Assembly: GCA_964514055.1 (NCBI GenBank)
Contig: CAZEPB010000046.1
Span: 1 to 6,997 of the forward strand
Direction: 5' to 3'
Length of the DNA stretch: 6,997 nucleotides
From: SG8-32-3 sp964514055
GTDB taxonomy: Archaea > Thermoproteota > Bathyarchaeia > Bathyarchaeales > Bathycorpusculaceae
Positions 1 through 6,997 of this stretch are shown piece by piece. Within the stretch, counting starts at the first letter, position 1. Every line of letters starts with the position of its first letter. The notes beneath the pieces are model-generated. The model was not told the origin of the DNA, searched no databases, and saw nothing but the letters and a program-made list of their open reading frames with translations. The translations under genes and the position numbers were made by a program.

Positions 1-2898
1 GACAGAGAACGCTTCAGAGAAGCCATGCTTAAAGCTGATGTTCCACCGTTGAAGAGCAAGGCTGCCACAACGGTTAAAGATGCTCTAAAAATCGCTAACC
101 AGCTTGGGTACCCAGTCATAGTTCGAGTGGCGTACACTCTCGGAGGCAAGGGCGCAGGTGTAGCCCACAACGCTTGGGAGCTTAGGGACATAGTCAAACG
201 CGGCTTGGCGCAGAGCCGCATAAACCAGGTGCTTGTCGAAGAGTACGTGGGTCACTGGAAGGAGCTTGAGTACGAGGTCATGCGCGACTACGCCGACAAC
301 TGCCTGATTGTTTGCAACATGGAAAACTTGGACCCCATGGGGGTCCACACGGGCGACTCCATTGTGGTTGCGCCTTCTCAGACGCTGTCAAACCGCGAAT
401 ATCACCTTATGCGGTCCGCTGCGATAAGCGCTATACGAAGTTTAGGAATAATAGGCGAATGCAACATACAGTGGGCTTTGCATCTAAAGTCCGAAGAGTT
501 CCGCGTGATAGAAGTCAACTCGCGGATGTCAAGAAGCTCTGCGCTCGCAAGCAAAGTGACAGGTTATCCCTTGGCGTACATCGCTACTAAGCTATCTATC
601 GGCTATCTCCTTCCCGAACTCATAAACAAGGTGACCGAGGTCACCACAGCCTGTTTCGAACCAGCTCTAGACTACGTCACCATCAAAATCCCTCGATGGG
701 ACCTGCAGAAATTCAAAAAAGCAGACCGCCACATAGGACCCCAAATGCGCTCCGTAGGCGAAGTAATGGCGATAGGACGCTGCTTGGAAGAGGCGCTGCA
801 AAAAGCGGTGCGGATGTTGGACATAGGCAAGATGGGGCTGGTTTGCAACGAAGACGATTCTGAAACCCAATCGGTCGAGAAGATTAAGGATGCAGTGGCT
901 AACCCTACTGACGAGAGACTTTTCAAGATAGTTAAAGCCTTAAAGATGGGCATTTCAATCAAGGAAATCTACCGCCTAGGCGGGGTTGACCCATTTTTCC
1001 TCTATAAAATCAAGAACATTATCGACATGGAAACAAAACTTTGCACCTTGAATCTCGGCGATGATGATGCGGCAGAAATTGTTAGAGAAGCAAAGCGTAT
1101 AGGTTTCTCCGATGAACAAATCGCCATCTGCCAAAAAACTACCGAAGCGGCGATACGAAAATTCAGAAAAAACGCTGGCATTATTCCATCAATAAAGCAG
1201 ATTGACACGCTGGCTGCAGAGTGGCCAGCCAAAACCAACTACCTTTACTTGACTTATGGCGGAGACGAGGATGACATAGAACTAAGCAATAACAAGAGCA
1301 AAGTGATAGTGTTAGGCGCTGGAGTCTTCAGGATAGGCTCAAGCGTGGAATTCGACTGGTGCGGCGTCAACACGATATGGGCACTTAAGAAAAACGGCGT
1401 CCGCGAAGCCATAATGGTCAACTACAACCCAGAAACCGTCTCAACCGACTATGATATCTCAGATAAACTATACTTTGAAGAATTAACCACTGAAAGAATT
1501 CTAGACATCTACGAAAAAGAAAACCCACTAGGCGTAATCGCCAGCGTCGGCGGCCAGATTCCCAACAACTTGGCTTTGAAACTGGCAAATTCTGGAGTGA
1601 AGCTGCTCGGCACCTCAGCAGAAGACATCGACGTAGCCGAGGATCGGTCAAAATTCAGCGCGCTGCTAGACGAACTGGGCATTCCTCAGCCTAGCTGGAG
1701 CAAACTCACGTCAATAAAAGCGGCTAAACGGTTCGCGGAGAGAATCGGCTACCCCGTCATTGTGCGCCCCAGCTATGTCCTATCAGGCTCCGCTATGCGT
1801 GTGGCATACAACGAAATCGCACTGGAAAACTTCCTTAATTTGGCAGCCAAGGTTTCCCGCGACCAGCCAGTGGTAATCTCAAAGTTTGTTAACAAAGCCA
1901 AAGAGGTCGAGGTGGACGGCGTCTACGACGGCGAAACCTGCTTTATCGGTTCCATAATGGAACACGTGGAGAACGCGGGCGTTCACAGCGGCGACGCAAC
2001 CATGAGCATTCCTCCTCACACGCTTTCCTCTGAGATTCAGAAGAAAATTGAAGATGCAACCCAGAAAATCGTGAAAGCCCTTAAAATCAAAGGACCCTAC
2101 AACATCCAATATCTTGTAAAAGAAGGCGTAGTCTACGTTATCGAATGTAACTTGCGTGCGTCAAGATCGATGCCTTTCGTGAGCAAAACACGCGGCATAA
2201 ACCTCATTGAGCTTGCAACACTTGCAATGCTTGACAAGAAATTTGGCGAGCTGCTTAAGACGTGTGGGTTGCCGCCTATAAACCATTTCGGCGTAAAAGT
2301 GCCCCAGTTCAGCTTCATGCGTTTAAGCGGAGCAGACCCAGTGTTAGGGGTTGAGATGCTCAGCACAGGCGAAGTAGCGTGTTTAGGCGAGAACTTTGCG
2401 GATGCATTCTCGAAGGCGTTGCAGTCTGCAGAGTTCCGTATTCCACCCAAGGGCGGTTCAGTGCTCATAACGGTTGGCGGTGAAGAACCAAAAAGAAGGG
2501 CTGTTCCTTTGGCTAAGGCTTTTGAGGAGATGGGCTTCAGAATCTACGCTACTGCACATACGGCTAAGGTGCTTCAAGCGGCGGGAATAAACAGCGTATC
2601 AGTGTTGAGCAAAGTTAAAGAGTCTGACGCAAACCCGAACATTCTGGATTACCTCCAAAACCAAAAGATAGACTTAGTCGTAAACGTTCCAACGGCGAAC
2701 AAACAGAGAAACTACTCTGATGTCTTGACGGACGGTTACATCATACGAAGACAAGCGGTAGAATTCAACGTTCCAGTGATTACGAACCTGGAGTTAGCTT
2801 CGGCTCTTGTACGGGTTCTAAAGCAGAGAGACCATAATGGAAACTCGATTCGCTCTTTGAACGAGTACATGAACGAACTTCCTTGGAAGCTTTGGTAA
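1..2898 (+). CDS. carB: Carbamoyl-phosphate synthase large subunit (5'-truncated by window edge)
   Basis: Makes carbamoyl phosphate from bicarbonate, two ATP and ammonia delivered by the CarA glutaminase; the product feeds pyrimidine and arginine synthesis in the cytoplasm. The reading frame is open from base 1 (DRERF... precedes the first ATG at 25), so that internal Met is not the start. The 965 residues seen, against about 1070 in the family, mean roughly 110-120 N-terminal residues lie upstream. First ATP-grasp half, residues ~1-285: GVHTGDSIVVAPSQTL (~116-131) and EVNSRMSRSSALASK (171-185), keeping the metal/ATP-side Asn173 and Arg175. Oligomerisation region ~290-420. Second half ~430-800: VLGAGVFRIGSSVEFDW, GVHSGDATMSIPPHTLS and IECNLRASRSMPFVSK. 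MGS-like allosteric domain from ~820 to the end (VPTANKQRNYSDVLTDGYIIRR). The NLRASRS wording resembles archaeal and eukaryotic enzymes. No frameshift or internal stop is visible. carA is probably upstream, but this cannot be seen. Confidence 0.97.
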   Translation, partial: DRERFREAMLKADVPPLKSKAATTVKDALKIANQLGYPVIVRVAYTLGGKGAGVAHNAWELRDIVKRGLAQSRINQVLVEEYVGHWKELEYEVMRDYADNCLIVCNMENLDPMGVHTGDSIVVAPSQTLSNREYHLMRSAAISAIRSLGIIGECNIQWALHLKSEEFRVIEVNSRMSRSSALASKVTGYPLAYIATKLSIGYLLPELINKVTEVTTACFEPALDYVTIKIPRWDLQKFKKADRHIGPQMRSVGEVMAIGRCLEEALQKAVRMLDIGKMGLVCNEDDSETQSVEKIKDAVANPTDERLFKIVKALKMGISIKEIYRLGGVDPFFLYKIKNIIDMETKLCTLNLGDDDAAEIVREAKRIGFSDEQIAICQKTTEAAIRKFRKNAGIIPSIKQIDTLAAEWPAKTNYLYLTYGGDEDDIELSNNKSKVIVLGAGVFRIGSSVEFDWCGVNTIWALKKNGVREAIMVNYNPETVSTDYDISDKLYFEELTTERILDIYEKENPLGVIASVGGQIPNNLALKLANSGVKLLGTSAEDIDVAEDRSKFSALLDELGIPQPSWSKLTSIKAAKRFAERIGYPVIVRPSYVLSGSAMRVAYNEIALENFLNLAAKVSRDQPVVISKFVNKAKEVEVDGVYDGETCFIGSIMEHVENAGVHSGDATMSIPPHTLSSEIQKKIEDATQKIVKALKIKGPYNIQYLVKEGVVYVIECNLRASRSMPFVSKTRGINLIELATLAMLDKKFGELLKTCGLPPINHFGVKVPQFSFMRLSGADPVLGVEMLSTGEVACLGENFADAFSKALQSAEFRIPPKGGSVLITVGGEEPKRRAVPLAKAFEEMGFRIYATAHTAKVLQAAGINSVSVLSKVKESDANPNILDYLQNQKIDLVVNVPTANKQRNYSDVLTDGYIIRRQAVEFNVPVITNLELASALVRVLKQRDHNGNSIRSLNEYMNELPWKLW

Positions 2899-2914
2899 AC
2901 AACCTCCTTATTCT

Positions 2915-2928
2915 CCAAAAAATTAATA
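2915..2928 (+). promoter_or_regulatory. Possible archaeal BRE/TATA promoter for the homocysteine operon
   Basis: The short carB-hcyS gap contains ccaaaaaattaata, an A-rich BRE-like stretch running into a TATA-like box (aattaata, 2921-2928). The box centre is about 25 bases upstream of the ATG at 2949 and about 35 upstream of the TTG at 2959. Archaeal TATA boxes usually sit 25-27 bases before the transcription start. This would fit a leaderless or near-leaderless transcript. The element is short and AT-rich, so chance is possible. The pyrimidine-rich stretch just before it (about 2903-2916) could help end carB transcription, but no hairpin is visible. Confidence 0.4.
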
Positions 2929-2958
2929 CGGCAGCACAACCTTCTCGAATGGCATCGG

Positions 2959-4476
2959 TTGGAGACATTGAAACTCAACTCCAAAAAGAACACTCGCACC
3001 ATAGAAGAGATCAACGCCAAGATAAAAACTGGCGACGCTCAGGTTTTGACAGCTGAGGAAATGAAGAAGTTAGTGGAGAGCAGCGGCCTTGAGGTTGCGT
3101 TTAAAGAGGTTGATGTGGTCACAACTGGCACTTTTGGAGCCATGTGTTCTTCGGGCGCCATCGTAAACCTTGGGCATTCTGATCCGCCTATAAAAATTGA
3201 AAGAGCTTGGATAAACGATGTAGAAGCTTGTCACCCAGGCGCAGCCGTTGACCTGTACATCGGCGCCACCGCCATGTCAGACACGCAGCCTTTCGAGTAC
3301 GGCGGGGGGCACGTGATTGAGGATCTTGTGCGCGGGAAAGAAGTTGAGCTTAGAGCCACTTCTTATGGAACTGACTGTTACCCGAGGACTCAGATCACGA
3401 CCAGCTTAACAAAGGAGGATCTGAACCAGTTTTACCTGCTTAACTTTCGCAATTGCTATCAGCGTTACGCTTGCGCGGTAAACAGCCGTGACGAGACGAT
3501 TTACACGTACATGGGAAAGCTTCTGCCGCAATTGCGAAACGCCACCTTCTCAGGTGCAGGCGAACTAAACCCGCTAATGAACGATCCAGACTATGAGACT
3601 ATTGGCATTGGCACTCGCATCTTTCTCGGCGGAGCGCAAGGCTACATCATCGGCGAAGGAACCCAGCATGACCCCACAAACCTTAGTGGAACACTGATGG
3701 TTCGGGGAAACTGCAAGAAAATGTCACCAGATTTCCTTCAAGGCGCAACTTTCACGCATTACGGCACCACACTTTACATTGGCTTAGGCATACCTATACC
3801 TATCTTGAACGAGGGCTTAGCGAAAAAGACGGCAATACGGGACGAGGAGATATTCACGCATGTTGTTGATTATGGTGTGCCGCGCAGAGACAGGCCAAAA
3901 CTGAAAAAGGTGAGCTACAAAGAGCTGAAGTCCGGTGCCATAACCTTGGATGACAAAAAGGTCAGAGTTAGCTCGCTTTCCAGCTTGAAAATGGCTAAGG
4001 AAATTGCTGAAACCTTAAAATCGTGGATTGCAACTGGCTCGTTTTATCTGACTGCGCCTGTGGAGAGGCTTCCAATTGACAGCGTTTTTAAGCCTATGCG
4101 ACAGACGGAGAGAACGCCCTTTGTAGCCAGCGTAATGCAGACGGCGGTTACATGTAAAGAGAACGAGGCTATCAGGGACATAGCGGCTCGTATAGTTACT
4201 AAGTCCGTCAATCACATTGTCGTGGTTGATGATGGCAACAAACTTGGCGGAATCGTGACTTCATGGGACATTACACGGGCTATGGCTGAAGGCAAAACCG
4301 CGTTAGCCGACATCATGACACGACGTGTTGTGACGGCTAAATCTGATGAACCTTTGGAGACGGCTTCTAGGCGGATGGCGCAGCACAACATTTCCGCTTT
4401 GCCCGTGATTGACGCTGAACGAAAGGTGTTGGGAATAGTGACAGCTGAAGATGTTTCCAAGTTTTTAGGAAGGTGA
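2959..4476 (+). CDS. L-aspartate semialdehyde sulfurtransferase, homocysteine biosynthesis protein (COG1900/DUF39 with two CBS domains)
   Basis: Family member of Methanosarcina MA1821, which with a ferredoxin partner turns aspartate semialdehyde and sulfide into homocysteine. From TTG 2959 the product is 505 residues. The DUF39/HcyBio domain spans ~14-370 and includes KEVDVVTTGTFGAMCSSGA (49-67), LGHSDPPIKI (71-80) and ATSYGTDCYPRT (133-144). Cys63 and Cys140 sit in the most conserved-looking motifs and are the best candidates for sulfur handling or catalysis. Two CBS domains follow, ~388-446 (ending GIVTSWDIT) and ~448-504 (ending GIVTAEDVS); such pairs often bind adenylates or SAM, so allosteric control is likely but not shown. 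The start is uncertain: TTG 2959 has no Shine-Dalgarno, TTG 2968 has only a very close GGAG, and no in-frame ATG occurs between the carB stop and the conserved IEEINAKI. ATG 2949 is in another frame (see findings). The next gene follows after seven bases. Confidence 0.93.
   Translation: METLKLNSKKNTRTIEEINAKIKTGDAQVLTAEEMKKLVESSGLEVAFKEVDVVTTGTFGAMCSSGAIVNLGHSDPPIKIERAWINDVEACHPGAAVDLYIGATAMSDTQPFEYGGGHVIEDLVRGKEVELRATSYGTDCYPRTQITTSLTKEDLNQFYLLNFRNCYQRYACAVNSRDETIYTYMGKLLPQLRNATFSGAGELNPLMNDPDYETIGIGTRIFLGGAQGYIIGEGTQHDPTNLSGTLMVRGNCKKMSPDFLQGATFTHYGTTLYIGLGIPIPILNEGLAKKTAIRDEEIFTHVVDYGVPRRDRPKLKKVSYKELKSGAITLDDKKVRVSSLSSLKMAKEIAETLKSWIATGSFYLTAPVERLPIDSVFKPMRQTERTPFVASVMQTAVTCKENEAIRDIAARIVTKSVNHIVVVDDGNKLGGIVTSWDITRAMAEGKTALADIMTRRVVTAKSDEPLETASRRMAQHNISALPVIDAERKVLGIVTAEDVSKFLGR
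4468..4476 (+). promoter_or_regulatory. Shine-Dalgarno overlapping the hcyS stop codon
   Basis: ggaaggtga closely matches the archaeal ribosome-binding consensus, lies seven bases before ATG 4484, and contains the TGA stop of the preceding gene at 4474-4476. It fixes the ferredoxin start and suggests that translation of the two partner subunits is coupled. Confidence 0.8.
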
Positions 4477-4483
4477 AAAAGGC

Positions 4484-4909
4484 ATGGTTAGGATTCTCAT
4501 TAAATTTTCGGAGGAGCTTGTGGCAAAGCCGACAACGGCTGAGATAATCCTTGAACATAAAGTGCCGATTAACATAATAACTGCTCATGTCACCTCAAAA
4601 GGCGGAGATTATTTGGTTGATATCCCTGACGAGGCGCTGGAAACAGTGGTTAAAGCTTTTCGCCAGAGAGGCGCTACGGTTACCCTGCCCAAACTCATTG
4701 AAGTAGACAAAGAAAAATGCTTCGACTGCGGCGCGTGCGTCTCGCTTTGCCCCGTCGAAGCTATCACCGTAGCCGAAGACTGCTCCGTGAACTTCGACAA
4801 AGAAAAATGTGTTGGCAGCACTTGCAGCGCCTGCGTTGAAGCCTGTCCAGCAGGAGCCATAAAATCGGTTAAGCAGAACAACGCGGAACTGGCGAACAAC
4901 GCGCGCTAA
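4484..4909 (+). CDS. NIL domain plus 2x[4Fe-4S] ferredoxin, partner of the homocysteine sulfurtransferase
   Basis: Small electron-transfer protein (141 residues) of the MA1822 type, which in Methanosarcina is encoded beside the COG1900 sulfurtransferase and is needed with it for homocysteine synthesis, presumably supplying reducing equivalents. Residues 1-72 form a NIL domain (MVRILIKFSEELVAKPTTAEIIL..., GGDYLVDIP), a small ACT-like fold also found in methionine ABC transporter ATPases. Residues 73-130 carry two cluster motifs: C79-x2-C82-x2-C85-x3-C89-P and C109-x4-C114-x2-C117-x3-C121-P. The second motif has x4 instead of the usual x2 between its first two cysteines, and there is an additional Cys100 between the motifs. 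A polar tail ends in NNAR. The start at ATG 4484 is supported by the strong Shine-Dalgarno at 4468-4476. Cytoplasmic: there is no signal peptide or membrane segment. Confidence 0.93.
   Translation: MVRILIKFSEELVAKPTTAEIILEHKVPINIITAHVTSKGGDYLVDIPDEALETVVKAFRQRGATVTLPKLIEVDKEKCFDCGACVSLCPVEAITVAEDCSVNFDKEKCVGSTCSACVEACPAGAIKSVKQNNAELANNAR
4706..4809 (+). repeat. Paired 14-base direct repeat marking the duplicated ferredoxin halves
   Basis: gacaaagaaaaatg occurs at 4706-4719 and again at 4796-4809, exactly 90 bases (30 codons) apart and in the same frame. Both copies encode DKEKC, the lead-in to each [4Fe-4S] motif. This reflects internal duplication of the ferredoxin repeat and is not a mobile or regulatory repeat. 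Confidence 0.7.
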
Positions 4910-4930
4910 GAGTAAAACGGAAAACAAATA

Positions 4931-5659
4931 ATGAAATTATTCAGAGAAGCTTTTCAGTTCAAAGAAACCCAGTGCACCATAATCGCCGATAAGAAAAACG
5001 GCATCCAAACAGCCATGAAATCCATCAAGCAGAACAGGAAAGCCCTTGAGGAATACGGTGACGCCCATCCCAAGTTTCTTTACACGCTTGAACCCACTCC
5101 TGCACCAGCAGAGCCTTTGGTGGCTAAGCTGATGGCTGAAGCAGCGGAAAAAGCGAACGTGGGTCCAATGGCTGCGGTTGCAGGGGTCTTAGCCGACCTA
5201 GCCGTAGAAGACATGATTGCTGACGACTGTGAGGTGGCTGTTGTGGAAAACGGCGGCGAAATCTTCGCCTTATCCAACGTGCCTATTGACGTGGCGGTTG
5301 CCGCTGGGGATGAGCCTCTTTCGAAACGGTTCGGCTTTAGACTAACGGATTTTCCAGTGGGACTTGCCACCAGTTCAGGTCGTTTTAGCCACGCCTTAAG
5401 CTTCGGCGACGCTGAGGCAGCCACGGTTTTCTGCAGAAATGCTGGCTTGGCAGATGCCGCGGCTACCGCGGTGGGCAACGTGGTGAAAGGTGATGATTAC
5501 CGTGGCGCTATTCAACAGGGCATAGATAAAGCTCTTTCCATTCAGGGAGTCGAAGGCGTACTTATCATGTACCAAGGGCATGTTGGAACCGCAGGCAAGA
5601 TTCCGCAACTAATTAAAGTCGCCCGAGGGCAACTAAAGGTAGGAAGAAAAACATGTTGA
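4931..5659 (+). CDS. UPF0280/COG2122 family protein, ApbE-like, sulfide assimilation factor
   Basis: A 242-residue protein of the UPF0280 family (COG2122). The Methanosarcina acetivorans member MA1715 is required for efficient use of sulfide in homocysteine synthesis; its chemistry is unsettled. Visible landmarks are KETQCTIIADK (11-21), HPKFLYTLEP (46-55), VGPMAAVAGVLAD (77-89), VAVVENGGEIFAL (102-114), ATSSGRFSHALSFGDAEA (146-163) and GLADAAATAVGN (172-183). The last three resemble the core of ApbE-type flavin transferase folds. No signal peptide or membrane segment is visible, so it is probably cytoplasmic. The ATG at 4931 lies 21 bases after the ferredoxin stop with only a weak cgga at 4918-4921 as ribosome-binding site, so it may depend on coupling or read-through of ribosomes. 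The last residue is Cys242, encoded inside the overlap with the next gene. Position directly after the sulfurtransferase and ferredoxin genes supports a role in the same pathway. Confidence 0.9.
   Translation: MKLFREAFQFKETQCTIIADKKNGIQTAMKSIKQNRKALEEYGDAHPKFLYTLEPTPAPAEPLVAKLMAEAAEKANVGPMAAVAGVLADLAVEDMIADDCEVAVVENGGEIFALSNVPIDVAVAAGDEPLSKRFGFRLTDFPVGLATSSGRFSHALSFGDAEAATVFCRNAGLADAAATAVGNVVKGDDYRGAIQQGIDKALSIQGVEGVLIMYQGHVGTAGKIPQLIKVARGQLKVGRKTC
5637..5644 (+). promoter_or_regulatory. Shine-Dalgarno for the radical SAM gene, inside the UPF0280 gene
   Basis: aggtagga lies eight bases before ATG 5653 and inside the preceding coding region. It supports that start and the seven-base overlap atgttga (5653-5659), in which the new ATG precedes the TGA stop of the upstream gene, an arrangement typical of translational coupling. 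Confidence 0.75.
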
Positions 5660-6997
5660 AGGTCGTTTTAGCTGACGTTCCAATGGCGCATTTAAAAGGC
5701 GAAGCAGTCACCGAATCTCCTAACCTCGGCATTCTCTACATCATTTCCTACGTCAGAAAACGGCTGAAAAACGTTGAATTTCACTATCTTGAACCACTTC
5801 TAAGCTTAGAAGAGCATTTGTCTGAAGTCGAGAAACTGAAGCCAGACGTCTACGGCACTTCTTTCACAACTCAAAAAAAGGCGCTGGGCTACGACACCAT
5901 TCAGAAAGTGAAGCAACTTGTCCCTGATGCCTTGGTTATGGCGGGAGGGGCTCATCCAACAATCGACCCTGAAGATGTTCTTATGCACTCTGAAACTGAC
6001 GTCTGCATTGTCGGTGAAGGAGAAGAAACCTTTCGTGAACTGTTGGCAACTCTTCTGGAAAACAACTCAGGTTTTCACAGCAAATTAGCCTATGTTAAAG
6101 GGATAGTGTACCGAGACAAGAACGGTCTTATCCAGTTTAACCCTCACCGCGAGTTGCTCAGCGACATAAACTTTCTACCAGCATGGGACATGGTTGACTT
6201 CAGCAAGTACGACGGTCCCGTCAGGAAAAACCATCCTTTTGCTTACCTGCTTCAAGCGAGAGGTTGCCCCTACAGCTGTGTTTACTGTTCTAATCCTGTT
6301 TGGAAGCTGTCAAAACCTTGGCTTAGAATGCGCTCTCCAGAGAACATAGCTGAGGAAGTGAAGTATCTTTACGATAGAGGAGTAAGAGAAATTTACCTTC
6401 GAGCGGACACTTTTAACACAGAACTTGGCTGGGCTAAGTCTGTCTGCGAGAAAATCAAAGACTTAAACTTGAAGGACCTGTTTTTCCAATGTAACCTGCG
6501 CGCTGACAAGCTTGATGAAGATTTTGCCGAGAAACTACACGAAATTAACTGTTGGCTGGTTCACATAGGGTTAGAATCGGTTAACAATCGAGTCTTGAAA
6601 GGCGTCAACAAGATGGTCACTTACGAAGACATTGAGCAAACACTGCGAACTCTCAAAAAATACGACATCAGAGTGTACGGGTTCTTTATGCTGTACAATG
6701 CGTGGGAAGAAAACGGCGAACTAAAATACGAGACAACAGCAGAAGTGGAAAACACGCTTGAAACGGTTAGGAAACTTTTGAAGGAAAAACTGTTGACCTA
6801 CATGTCTTGGTCGGTCGCCAACCCCATCATCGGCTCCAAACTTCACGACATCGTGGAAAAACATGACGCATTTTCAAACAACAAGAACTTGCCCATAAAA
6901 CTGCCCATTCCCGAAGAGGAAATGATGGGTTGCTTCAAAAAGGGCTTGAGGCTTCAGCTTTGGAACGGCATTGTAAACAGGCAGATAAACCTGAGAA
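5653..6997 (+). CDS. B12-binding-domain radical SAM protein, substrate unknown (3'-truncated by window edge)
   Basis: First 448 codons of a COG1032-type enzyme; the frame stays open to the right edge. Residues ~1-140 look like a cobalamin-binding Rossmann domain: MLKVVLADVP, NLGILYIISYVRK (24-36), KPDVYGTSF (63-71), VMAGGAHPTIDPE (95-107) and VCIVGEGEETF (117-127). The radical SAM domain follows, with C205-x3-C209-x2-C212 (RGCPYSCVYCSN) for the [4Fe-4S] cluster, then EIYLRADTF (246-254) and HIGLESVNNRVLKGVNK (304-320). The DxHxxG base-off motif of methionine synthase-type domains is absent, as is usual for this class. Relatives include methyltransferases, cyclases and methylthiotransferases acting on very varied substrates, so no reaction can be assigned. 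The start at ATG 5653 has a good Shine-Dalgarno and overlaps the UPF0280 stop by seven bases, so it is probably co-translated with the homocysteine genes. Confidence 0.9.
   Translation, partial: MLKVVLADVPMAHLKGEAVTESPNLGILYIISYVRKRLKNVEFHYLEPLLSLEEHLSEVEKLKPDVYGTSFTTQKKALGYDTIQKVKQLVPDALVMAGGAHPTIDPEDVLMHSETDVCIVGEGEETFRELLATLLENNSGFHSKLAYVKGIVYRDKNGLIQFNPHRELLSDINFLPAWDMVDFSKYDGPVRKNHPFAYLLQARGCPYSCVYCSNPVWKLSKPWLRMRSPENIAEEVKYLYDRGVREIYLRADTFNTELGWAKSVCEKIKDLNLKDLFFQCNLRADKLDEDFAEKLHEINCWLVHIGLESVNNRVLKGVNKMVTYEDIEQTLRTLKKYDIRVYGFFMLYNAWEENGELKYETTAEVENTLETVRKLLKEKLLTYMSWSVANPIIGSKLHDIVEKHDAFSNNKNLPIKLPIPEEEMMGCFKKGLRLQLWNGIVNRQINLR

Noticed and set aside
511..525. The usual NPR of the first ATP-grasp half of CarB is NSR here.
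   Set aside because: The Asn and Arg are kept, and the middle residue varies in other CarB/CPS enzymes, so loss of function is not implied.
2133..2468. Antisense open frames over carB and the other genes, up to about 110 codons.
   Set aside because: They lie opposite well-supported genes, show no recognisable domain, and are explained by codon composition of the real genes.
2899..2958. The frame stays open from just after the carB stop into the sulfurtransferase, as if the two could form a fusion by stop read-through.
   Set aside because: Twenty codons without a stop are expected often by chance, the translated stretch resembles no domain, and the carB stop follows a normal C-terminus.
2899..2958. 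A transcription terminator or riboswitch between carB and the sulfurtransferase.
   Set aside because: The gap is only about 60 bases, has no stable hairpin that I can find and no room for a SAM riboswitch fold; only a pyrimidine-rich stretch and a TATA-like box are visible.
5683..5700. MAHLKG near the start of the radical SAM protein looks a little like the DxHxxG cobalamin motif.
   Set aside because: The Asp is missing and the position, right after the first strand at residues 11-16, is wrong for the histidine loop. B12-domain radical SAM proteins generally lack this motif.

Overview
The window looks like chromosomal DNA from an anaerobic archaeon. The carbamoyl-phosphate synthase has archaeal-style wording, the next three genes make up the sulfide-to-homocysteine module known from methanogens and related anaerobes, there is a BRE/TATA-like element, and genes are tightly packed on one strand. 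A Bathyarchaeia-like member of the Thermoproteota is a plausible source. That placement is inferred from protein style and not from any marker gene.

All five genes lie on the + strand and leave almost no non-coding DNA. Bases 1-2898 hold the last 965 codons of carB, whose 5' end is outside the window. A 50-60 base gap carries a possible promoter. Bases ~2959-4476 encode the COG1900/DUF39 aspartate-semialdehyde sulfurtransferase with two C-terminal CBS domains. Bases 4484-4909 encode its NIL-ferredoxin partner. Bases 4931-5659 encode a UPF0280/COG2122 ApbE-like protein. Bases 5653 to the right edge hold the first 448 codons of a cobalamin-binding-domain radical SAM protein, which overlaps the preceding gene by seven bases.

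The middle three genes belong together functionally. In Methanosarcina the sulfurtransferase and ferredoxin convert aspartate semialdehyde plus sulfide to homocysteine, and the COG2122 protein makes sulfide use efficient. Here all three are adjacent, which points to an O-acetylhomoserine-independent methionine route. The radical SAM gene is translationally coupled to them but its substrate is unknown. carB supplies carbamoyl phosphate for pyrimidines and arginine and is probably just a neighbour.

The point most worth checking is the start of the sulfurtransferase gene. The annotated frame offers only TTG starts with poor ribosome-binding sites. An ATG at 2949, correctly spaced from the TATA-like element, would give a natural N-terminus if one A were removed from a short A-run near 2982. 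I saw no RNA genes, mobile elements, CRISPR arrays or long repeats.
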